A stretch of 64,000 nucleotides of DNA from Apoda limacodes. Its lineage: Eukaryota; Arthropoda; Insecta; Lepidoptera; Limacodidae. Below are positions 48,596-57,825 of the stretch, piece after piece. Both the position numbers and the translations under genes were made by a program. The stretch is from the NCBI GenBank assembly GCA_946406115.1, contig OX291558.1, forward strand, positions 18,840,205 to 18,904,204. Direction: 5' to 3'. The first letter of the stretch is position 1. Each line of letters begins with the position of its first letter. The notes under the pieces were generated by a model, which had not been told where the DNA came from, did no database searches, and saw nothing but the letters and a program-made list of their open reading frames with translations.

Positions 48596-49084
48596 ATGAC
48601 ACCGCAGGAGGAGCGCGAGAGCGCGCGGGGGGCCGAGATCGCAGACACTTTCGAGGACGAGATGTTCGGGCCGCCACGCACCGAGCCCGCTACCCGGCCC
48701 AAACTATCAATGATCTCAGCGCGACTCCGCGCCAACGAGGAACGCAAGCGGGTCATAGAGATCTGCTCCCAAAAACTAGAGAACATTGAGGACCCAGCAC
48801 GCGATCTACGCCGCTCAGTCTGCATTAACAACACCTACTGTCGCTTAAGCGAGGAAGCTCGCAGAGAAAAGGAAGCTAGAAGACGACGTGCGAGAGAAGA
48901 ATGCGACGACTCTTGGGTTGGAAAGAAAGCAAGACGAGCTGTCGAAGACGAGTGCTTAGCCCTTCTGGACGCCATACCAGAATTAGGAGACGCGAATCTC
49001 GGGTGCGCGCAATTGGCGCGGCAAATTCCCCGTCAAGACGTGCCCCTTCTTCCACCTGGGCTCCTGACGGTGCTGGACTCGTGA
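48596..49084 (+). CDS. tara: SERTA-domain protein, Taranis-like
   Basis: A 162-codon open frame in a sharply GC-rich island. Residues about 48-92 match the SERTA signature: EERKRVIEICSQKLENIEDP followed by DLRRSVCINNTYCRLSEEAR. In vertebrate SERTAD proteins and fly Taranis this helix-rich motif has the same LRRxVxINNTxRxxxEE core. SERTA proteins are nuclear co-regulators that bind PHD/bromodomain factors and cell-cycle proteins (E2F/DP, CDK4). Residues 1-36 are acidic and may be unstructured; 88-115 are very basic (EARRRRAR, GKKARR), a possible nuclear localisation signal. The ATG lies two bases after an acceptor AG at 48593-48594, so upstream exons are probably untranslated, although an in-frame upstream coding exon is possible. 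Fly Taranis is far longer, so the symbol rests on the domain only. Coding-like composition continues beyond the TGA to 49285; see findings. Confidence 0.8.
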   Translation: MTPQEERESARGAEIADTFEDEMFGPPRTEPATRPKLSMISARLRANEERKRVIEICSQKLENIEDPARDLRRSVCINNTYCRLSEEARREKEARRRRAREECDDSWVGKKARRAVEDECLALLDAIPELGDANLGCAQLARQIPRQDVPLLPPGLLTVLDS

Positions 49085-49925
49085 CCGCGCGTCCACCTCC
49101 ACGCCCCGCTGTGATGCGAGCGCCTCGACTGAACGCTCGTGTGACCTCGTATACGCTCGAGTCGCTGACCGCGTTACCGGACACTGCATTTCACAACGCG
49201 CATGGAAACATATGTGCTCGAAACTGTCGCGGAATGCCCAGAGTCTGACGCTATCCGGAACGCGCTTGGTTTGATCGGCTTGTGAGCGTGAACGCTGGAC
49301 GATTTATATGTAATAGTTTGCGTTACCTGAAATGGACAGTCTTTGTTAAATAGGTAATGTACTTTGTTAGCGTGATTTTTTTAATGATTAAGTGCGGTTG
49401 CTCAGGCGCTGACGACGGGCGCGGTCCAATTAGTGTTCAAAGATTATTTTTCTTTTATAGTATTGAATATGGAGTGTTTTGTAGTGACTTTACGTCGTCG
49501 TGTACCAGACATTGTGAGTTTAAGATTTATACTGAAGCAATAGTTTAAGAAATAGTTATGTTACATTATTGTATAGTTAAGATATATTAAGAGATAGTGC
49601 AAATCGACTGGGAACGGTTGCGACAATGCCTGATATGTTTATTTCTTTCTCATTATTTAGTTTTTAGATTTTTTATCTGTATTTTATTTTTATCTTTATA
49701 AAAGTAAGATCAAGTTTAGTAATTTAACAAAATTCGGAATTCATAATTTTGTTTTACGACTAGTATTACCTGGATAGATACCAATGAGCTTGGTTTTTTT
49801 CCCAAAATTAACACATTTTATAGAAATTGTTTTGTGAACTGGTATTTTTATCGATTCATTTAACATTATTTATTTCCTTGTATAAACCATATAAAGGCAA
49901 ATAAAACGACCTGAGTCTTGGGCTC
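49085..49925 (+). other. Probable 3' untranslated region of the SERTA gene
   Basis: GC-rich until about 49290, then abruptly AT-rich. The first canonical AATAAA is at 49900-49905, followed within 20-30 bases by a TG-rich run (CTTGGGCTCTTGTGTGACG), as expected of a cleavage and polyadenylation site. The 49357-49548 open frame is not supported. Whether the first 200 bp are truly untranslated is doubtful. Confidence 0.5.
49900..49905 (+). terminator. Candidate polyadenylation signal
   Basis: AATAAA with a downstream G/T-rich element; about 0.8 kb after the stop codon of the SERTA frame. Other AATAAA words occur further downstream (for example near 51813), so alternative ends are possible. Confidence 0.45.
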
Positions 49926-51629
49926 TTGTGTGACGTCACTTGATAAGATTTCAGTTTTCCTTTAACGAAATACCTACTTGTGAACCAATTGTTCCAACGT
50001 TGGCCAACAATATGCAAATATTTGATCTTACTTTATTTAACTAAGAAGTCTGAGATTTAATTTGAGTTGATTTTGTTGGACTTTAATACTAATAGGTTTT
50101 ATTTATGTTTTTAGAAAAATGTTACCGTTTAAAATCTGTTACCATTTTTTTTAATTGTTTGAATACATAGTAAGTGTTCAAGCTGTAGAAAAAAACAAAT
50201 GAACATTGCGCGATGATTTTTAATAAAATTGTTCTTTAATAATTGCAAAAAACAAATAGTTAACTTTACTATCACTTGGTTGTGCAATAATAAAATTGTG
50301 CTGTTAATCAAATTGTGTGATTGCGCAATTTATATGAAGAAATAATAATACATTTAATGTTACTACTCTTTTGAAATCTTAATTGTCGCGAAATTTATTA
50401 TTACTGTAACCTGTTTCGTCCCCTTTGAATAGTAAATAAGTACCTGGACGCGGGGCGAGTGTCAAAGCCTTTGCGGGGTGGGTAGCGAGAATGGGGCAAA
50501 GGGGCGGTCTCGGCAAGGGGGCGAACGGGTAGAGGGGCGCTCCGCACCGTTCCTAGCACTCCTGTGATATTAGCCTAGCCTGTGTGTCGTATTTGTGCTA
50601 GTTTCCTCAACCAACTTATTTGGATATGCTGTGTATTATCAGCTTCGTAAATATCGATTTTTTTTTGTCTATTTTGTACGTACCAGACCGATTCTTAGTG
50701 GTCTTAGAACTCATCGTGAAAATTGGCTTATAAGGTAATTTGAATGGGATATTTTTAATATGGTAATGAGTTACTACGTGACAAAGCAAAAAATGTTTGT
50801 GCTTGAATGGGGAACTTGTTGAGTAATTTTGTAAACACTATTTAAATCATTATAAGCTACATTGCTCGCTTAACATGAAATTAGGTCTAGATTGACGTTG
50901 TAAAGCAGAAATGTAGGTCATATTCGTTTTGTAACCAGATTTTTTTAACTACTTGAATCAAAGCAACCTCTAGGGGGCTCAAGTCAGTATTAATTATTAC
51001 TTTCTATAAGAGAAATAATAATTTGGTTTTTAGATGCCTCTGACTTCGCTACATTGCTGTTTTACAACGTCAGTGTATACGTTCATGCTCCAGAACGTAA
51101 AGGAAACGAGCAATGTAGATTATAGTGATTTTAATCGAGTATACAAAATTACTGAACAAGATGCGCCAGGAGGCAAATACTTATATTTTTTGCATTGTCA
51201 CGATTAGTACTAATAATTTTAAAACATCATATCCTGTTACTTTTTGGACTACTTTTGTTTGTTTAACGAAGAGCTTTGAATTTTAATCGTCTGTTCGGTT
51301 ATTTGGACGTAGCATTTAGATATTTTGCATTGTAAAAGATATATAGGTACAGTTCAAAAGTATTGTTTTTTTTCATAATTTTGTATTGTTTTGTAAATAA
51401 TTACGTAAGTGATTTTAAATATAAAATTTTGATTTTATTGCCTTTTTGGACGTTTTTTTAGTAAGTAAATAAACTATTTAAAGTTGCTTTCAGCTGAGAA
51501 GGACTTTAAATAGGAAAAAATACCTACGTTCGTTGTGAATAATATGATTTGAGATTTTTTTTAAAATTATTACCGAAATTGTTACTGAAAACGCACATTA
51601 CGTTATAAGTATAGTTTTATTACACATAG
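49926..51629. other. Downstream non-coding stretch with a G-rich island
   Basis: No gene. 50458-50560 is strikingly G-rich on the plus strand (runs GGGGCGAG, GGGGTGGG, GGGGCAAAGGGGCGG, GGGGGCG, GGGTAGAGGGGC) within AT-rich DNA. The remainder is featureless. Confidence 0.45.
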
Positions 51630-51784
51630 ATATTGTAAAAGACGCATTAAAGTATAATACAATGATTTTATGTACTTATTTTTTATACTTACCTATATCT
51701 ACTCACTTAGGAATGCTCTTAGACTAAAGTTATCATTGAATATTCACACCTTTTTTTTTAATTTAAATGCGTCTTTTACAATAT
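51630..51784. mobile_element. 155-bp MITE
   Basis: Exact 19-bp terminal inverted repeats: ATATTGTAAAAGACGCATT at 51630-51648 and its complement at 51766-51784. The AT-rich interior lacks coding capacity. No convincing target duplication was identified, so the superfamily is unknown. Confidence 0.8.
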
Positions 51785-52247
51785 TTTACAAAAATGTGAG
51801 ATTTTTTTAACGAAATAAATAAACCAATCAATATGAGTTTCTAGTTTTATTAGTTAATCAACTATCTTATAGATTTTGTAACTCTACCAATGGTGTTCCT
51901 CAATTCCTGATACAAATAGTTAAAACATTGGAAGTGACTGGTCTACGTTCCAATTAAACATAGGACATGTAATATAATAAATTACTAACTTATAGTAAAA
52001 TTTGGCAACCATTTGAAAAACTGACTTATCTAGCCTACTCATTGTCATGTCCCCCTTCTCTCTAAACTGTCCAAAATGCCTATATCCTACCTAGGATTTT
52101 ATTAAGTACATTTTTACCATTTAAGGTCCAAGAGCCCAATTTTAGGTTAAATGTTAAAAGACTGCCAATTCTTTGTACAGCGGTGACCATCTGTCCTGTT
52201 ACTGTCAAGGAAAATAATTGTTTCTTTATTAGATATTTTCCTGAATT
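51785..52247. other. AT-rich non-coding stretch
   Basis: Nothing recognised. The minus-strand 66-codon frame at 52080-52280 overlaps the minisatellite and is not supported. Confidence 0.35.
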
Positions 52248-52370
52248 CATACCGTGGCCGCGAGGATTTAAGCTTTTCATACCGTGATGGCAAGGATTTG
52301 AGCTCTTCTACCGTGATGGCAAGGTTTCAGCTCTTCCTACCGTGATGGCAAGGATATGAGCTCTTTATAC
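52248..52370 (+). repeat. Minisatellite, four copies of a 29-30-bp unit
   Basis: Unit ACCGTGATGGCAAGGATTTG followed by AGCTCTTC(C)T. ACCGTG occurs at 52251, 52281, 52310 and 52339, spacing 30, 29 and 29 bp. The first copy is the most diverged (ACCGTGGCCGCGAGG). Confidence 0.93.
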
Positions 52371-55061
52371 TATAATGATGCTAGCTATTATAACTATAAC
52401 TAAGTAAGTAAAAATTATAAGTAAGTAACTAAAAATTATGATCGCGGGATGATTGCACGGAAAAACAAAAGAAAAAAAAATAGTAAAGCCAACTAACTAT
52501 ACATACTTATTCAGTTTATGGTAACTATATTTAATTGTAAAAAATATTACAAATAGTTAAGGTAGGTAGTACCTTACCACAACCAAATTCTGTGGACTTT
52601 CTGTGAGAAACTATTTTTTTTCCCGTGTGGCGTTCTTTTGCACAGGGCAAAACAAAGCTATGTAGGAACCTACATTCTACTTTGGAGTTTAGTCGCTTTA
52701 ATATTGGAACTCACTTCAGTTAAAAGGAACATCTCAAATCTTTTTCATCACGGTAAGAATCTTGAAAAAATATCTTAAAATAATTCTCCTTCCTCAACGA
52801 CCTATGACTAGTCTGCAGTAGAACTATACGAATCAAAGTACGTATAATGTAGTATAAAAAAATTAAGTTTTGAGTTTTTATTAAGTAACATCAAGCAGAT
52901 TTTATGTTAATTTCATAATATCTAAAAAATATCTTTAATGCTTCTAATTTTCTATTTAGTGAAAAGTAAAAGTTTAATAAAATTCTAATTAGATATATTT
53001 TAATAGGGCATTAATAAAAAGGGTCTATAACCTTGACACACGCTAAACCATTAGTCAAAGTTTATTACTACATTGGTATTTTAACTAAAAGAATGCAATA
53101 AACTGTCTAAGGACACCATGTGCAACTAACTCTTAAATAAACATGTAAAACAATGGTTTCATATTCAAAGAAACTGATTGAATGAAAACAATGAGGTCTT
53201 TACTGAAGTCGATACTTTTTAATTAGGCGATATTGTTGTTACACATGCTCGCAATCGGTTCACTGTTTTGCTTTTTTATTATATTTAATCAACTTTAACT
53301 AACTCAATATGTGTTTCTATGTACATACATTGAAAATAATGAAATACGTACTATTTTTTTTAACAAATCAAATTGTGACCTACATAAAGGTTATACATAT
53401 ATATTCATATTCACAAATTGAAATAATATGAGTTATTTTGAGAATATAGAAAACATGTAATTGAAACAAAGAAAAATATTGCTGGATCAGTCATTAAAAG
53501 ATTTTGTAGACATAGAAAAAATCTTCCAAATTTATTATTTCCATCCTGTTTCTTAGGGGTAGGCTTCAGTTAAATTAATGATTTTGAAATGATTATCTTT
53601 TCATACATTTATTTACATAAATACACATAAAAATCATCTTAAACCAGACGTAATGTTTGCGTTCAACCAATGGACTAAGCATAATTAAGTGTTAACATGA
53701 CAAAGTAAGGTTTTACCTAAAAACAAAGAATAATTAATTAATTAAACTGTTAAACTATCTAACCGACCAGATTAGAAATACTCAAATACCGTACCGTGTA
53801 GAACTAATTATTTCAACACACATTTCTGTATACAAATACAAAATAAAATGTAACTGATATAACAAGTTGTTTGTTGGTACAAGGAGCAAGTTTATTTCAA
53901 CATGGTCCAAGATTATTGTAACAAGGAGTAATTAATTGTAAAATTGTAAACATATACAGAAACCTGGAGAAGTTTTATTGTAAATGTAACACGGTGTATG
54001 TATATCGTTACCTATTGGAGTAGCTATTTATTGACTTTTAATTTAAATAAAATTAGGTCAATCATGAAATTTAATTTTCTTTTATAGCTTTTACTATTTG
54101 TAAAGTAAACATAATAGCACGAATTAAAATACCAAGATTATGTTGTAAATATTTATCTTTTTATAAATTGTATACTTACATTGATTTAGTTAGGATTGTT
54201 AATGTTTTTATAATTTTCCTTCCCACGCCACGTGTTCGACAGTGTTCGTAGTAAATGTAAAAAATACAGATTGTCAACTTGTCAACTATTAAATTAAGAC
54301 TATAAAGTCGTTCGATGAAAAAACCTATCATAAGAAAATATTTTATTATTATGGTTATTAGTAAATATTCTTTGTAAATGTTTCCGTCTTAAGCTAAGAT
54401 ATGAACATTAAAATAAATATAAATTTGAATATACTTATTTGTGTAATTCTTATCCTTTTTTTATTTGAAAACGTGTTCTCTAATCCCCAGTGTGTGTAAT
54501 TTTCCTGAGATCAGGGAATTTCCAAGATATGGCCTTACTCCCGAAATATTTTTTTAAATCCATTGGAATTCTTATAGTTATTCGTTAAATATGTATTTTT
54601 TGCCTTAGTTGAAGTAGTAGAAATATGGCCAGTTGATAAGGGAAAATGTCTTAACTTTTCTTCTATTCTTAAAAACTGTAACGTGTTAAAAATGTCACGT
54701 TACATAATGTAAATTTAAAAAAAATGTAAGAAATGACGAAATGGGAGAAATTCTTAGAGGATTCACTGGATGGGTGAGACCAGACCCGGCTACGGCGATG
54801 TTACAACCTAAAAAAATTGTTACTTGGCCACTAAGGCAAAAATCTAGTCATATTCTTCTTGCTTATTACATCCTAATATGGATCCAGCATTTAATTTTGT
54901 TTTGTAACAAATAACGCCAAGAAAGGCAATGAAATTCCAAAAAAGACTTCCACTATAAAGAACTAGTTTTATTTGAGCCAAAGGCATTTCCCCGACGCAT
55001 CCCGGCGAAGTAACCACTTTCACGAGCGTTTTCTCCCGGTTCGTAACATGATTTCAGCCGA
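52371..55061. other. AT-rich non-coding stretch
   Basis: About 2.7 kb with no exon, RNA gene or repeat end that I recognise. Confidence 0.35.
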
Positions 55062-55069
55062 GCCAAACC

Positions 55070-55332
55070 CAGGGCCGTAGCTAAGGGGGGGCATTGTGGG
55101 GCAATGCCCTACCTTAAAAGTACCATAAACTAAGGTATAATATATATAAATTGTTTTCCCGTACTTTAAATAAATACTATTTTGCTCTTGTTTTCCCGCG
55201 ATCCCACCTTCTACCTTAATTACTCACGCTCACAAGTAGGTAAAATCATGAAAGATAGAAAATTTCTTGCGCCGTACCCGTGCATGAAACCACCGCTGTC
55301 CTACCTTAGATTCAACTCTAGCTACAGCCCTG
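55070..55332. mobile_element. hAT-type MITE with exact 8-bp target duplication
   Basis: Ends are CAGGGCCGTAGCT (left) and AGCTACAGCCCTG (right), 13-bp inverted repeats with one mismatch. GCCAAACC flanks it on both sides (55062-55069 and 55333-55340), an exact 8-bp duplication. CAGGG-type ends plus 8-bp duplications define hAT elements. The 263-bp interior encodes nothing. An inner GGGGGGGCATTGTGGGGCAA lies close to the left end. Confidence 0.88.
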
Positions 55333-55340
55333 GCCAAACC

Positions 55341-55864
55341 GCATGGCCGAGGACGAATGACCAACACCACGCTGAGGGAATCTGGAAGTAGGTGGAGTTA
55401 TTTTTTGTTAATTATGAAAAGTGACCAAGTGCAGTGAGGAAGTGGGGATGGGCCGTGCAGGAGTGATTTGTGCAATTTAAAAAGAAGGCATAAGAATAAC
55501 TTGTAACTTCAGTTACTCCTGCAAATCTTCAACCGCCCTTTCTCTTGATACTTTTCATAGGCTTATTTGTAATTTTTTTTTTGTTTTTGCAAATTCAGCA
55601 TTCATTTTATAAATATATATGCCCTCCTTTGGGTACAAAAGGACCAGCGATGTCCGACGGAGTTATCCAAGAGGCTGTGTAGAGAGAAGATATATATTGG
55701 CCCCCACCTTTACAAAATTAAAACTTTTGAACCACCGAGAAGGACTAACCAATATTGAAAATGGCCATATAAAAAAACTGCAGCAAAGGTGCAAGAAATA
55801 GAACCATAGAAGGAAAAAATAAGAATAAAATCATCTACTAAAAGCAGTGAAATCTCAACAAAAA
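55341..55864. other. Non-coding stretch
   Basis: No gene recognised. The 60-codon plus-strand open frame at 55619-55801 has no supporting feature. Confidence 0.35.
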
Positions 55865-56280
55865 AAATTGGTCAAGTGCGTGTCGTGTACGCATTTAGTA
55901 AGGGTTCTGTAGAATGAGAATTATTGCGGATATCTAAAAAACCTTATGAGAAGATTTTGTCCAAAACAATTTTCATTGGCAGTAGCACGATAAAGCCCTA
56001 TTATCGTGAATTTTACCAGATTCTTAGATCTTGTGGTTTGAAAGTTAGGGACAGAGGAGGGGGGACACCCAAAGTTTTAACTAGGAAAGCCAATAACTTG
56101 CCAAAAATTATTTTTTTTAGAACCTTACATGCATTTTTAAATCCCTATCAATGATATCCCAGATGATGGGGTGCGTCTAAAAAAAAACATCTATTCAATG
56201 TATGGGAAGCCCCTAAAACCCCTAAAAATGTTTTTTTTTTCATATCTTCAACAACATATCTGTACGGCGGTTCACAAAGA
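55865..56280 (+). repeat. Interspersed repeat beginning TTGGTCAAGTGCGTGTCG
   Basis: The opening TTGGTCAAGTGCGTGTCGTG followed by AGGGTTCTGTA is a diverged form of a repeat I know as common in Lepidoptera, normally TTGGCCAAGTGCGAGTCG and then GGGTTCCGTA. The inside has GAGGAGGGGGGACACCC, also typical. The open frame at 55924-56154 lies within it and is not a gene. The right limit is approximate. The segment near 63040-63330 holds a related inverse copy. Confidence 0.5.
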
Positions 56281-56727
56281 TGAATTAAAATAGATGCACG
56301 AAACAAATTTATGATGCGAAAGTAATTGGAAGGGCCGGTCGAGGTAGACCTTGGCGAACGTATCTTGACTAAATTTAATCCGTTCTTAGAAAAGGCGAGG
56401 TCAAGTACTCTAAACCGTCAAACGTGTATAAAAGCATTGATGCGTGTAGAGTGTGCCAGGATCGTAGCAAGTCTCTGCCCACCCCTCTAGGAAACAGGCG
56501 TGATTTTATATATGTTCTAGTCTATCTTTTATACTCATAAATTCTGTTGTTTAGGATCTAATATGCCTAATATATGAGCTTGAAACATTTTAATTCATGA
56601 CAAGGCAATATTCTTAGTATATGTATGTTCTAGAATTTTTATATGACTTTGCCCGTATTTGTTATAAACCCAAGCTCATCAAAACAGATGTACGTAATAT
56701 TAACACTAAAATTCCAAAACTTATAAT
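56281..56727. other. Non-coding stretch
   Basis: Nothing recognised apart from a GC-richer patch at 56328-56400. Confidence 0.3.
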
Positions 56728-57015
56728 AAATATAAATAAATAAATATTTTTGGACATTACACACAGCGCCACCTGGTCCCAAACTTAGCAAAGCTTGTAT
56801 TATGGATACCAGAAAACAGATACAAATTCATATATGTAAATATATATACTTTTGTTTTGTAAAATATACATATTATATATAAAAAACACCTAGTCTGAAG
56901 ACAAACCCAAATGTTCATTACATAAATGGTTGTCTTGTGCGGGAATTTAACCCACGCCCTTCGCAGCATCACCATCAGCAGTCGGGCCACAACTCGCTGA
57001 GCCAGAAAGACGACA
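56728..57015 (-). mobile_element. tRNA-derived SINE, reverse strand
   Basis: Nearly full-length minus-strand copy. Read in reverse it starts GTCGTCTTTCTGGCTCAGCG, keeps a B-box-like GGGTTAAATTCCCGCACAAG, then ACATTTGGGTTTGTCTTCAG and GACCAGGTGGCGCTGTGTGT, and ends AATGTCCAAAAATATTTATT. The minus-strand 77-codon frame is only SINE read-through. Confidence 0.82.
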
Positions 57016-57825
57016 TTAGAATGTATTAATGCAGTAATTAAGGCAGTGGTAAGTCACTTCATTTAGAAAATTAAGATCAGCCATCATTGAAGGATTTCTG
57101 ATGACCAAACCACCATAATTGACATGTTATGATAACAATATTGCATCCTCCTCGGTCGTAACACCACTGCACACAACATTTTGTTCAATGGAATAAAACC
57201 TCTTAAAGTTCCTCCACCTGAGATTGGTGGAGACCCAGCTTTGCAGAAACTTTTGTCACCAACACATTTTGACAAAACAAAAGTTAGCAATTTTTCTTTG
57301 GCGAGAGGAACTTTTAAGTACCATTAATCAACCGTTGTTAAAATGACCATTGAAATTGAACTAGATTTGTTAATGCAGAATGAACTGTTTGTAGAGAATT
57401 TTTGTATATCAATATCGGTTTTTCAACTAAATTTTCCCATTCAGAGCCTTTTTGACAAATAATCTTTTCCAACTTCAATGAACTCATCAAGAAAACGAGC
57501 TCTTACTAATACAAAAATTAACACCAGAATCACGACATAGATGCCGTGCCAAATATATGTAAGTACCTACTAATTTACAATCAAAATAAATTTTCTTCCT
57601 TTAGGGAAAATGCCTGAATCACGATCACATATGTTTAATATAAGTTCCAAATTTCATACATTTATAAAAATAATTGATTAATTACATTAAAATACATACC
57701 TACTAAGAAACTTTAAAACTAATTATAAAAAAAAGTGTGTGCCCGTGTGGTAGAGTTCCAAGAACGCTGGCTGCATTTCCCCTCTGTTTTGAAATACTTA
57801 TTCTCTGGACGAGAAATGAGCCAGC
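57016..57825. other. Non-coding stretch, part possibly old transposon
   Basis: The minus-strand 68-codon frame at 57084-57290 (contains SPPISGGGTLRGF) has no family I can name. 57739-57790 (GTGTGCCCGTGTGGTAGAGT) resembles part of a frequent lepidopteran repeat. No gene is supported. Confidence 0.35.

Noticed and set aside
48385..48789. 134-codon plus-strand frame overlapping the SERTA start
   Set aside because: Its first half lies in the AT-rich intron and its second half is the SERTA exon in the wrong frame; the splice acceptor separates them.
48876..49189. Minus-strand frames across the SERTA exon
   Set aside because: Shadows of GC-rich coding sequence on the opposite strand; no domain and no promoter.
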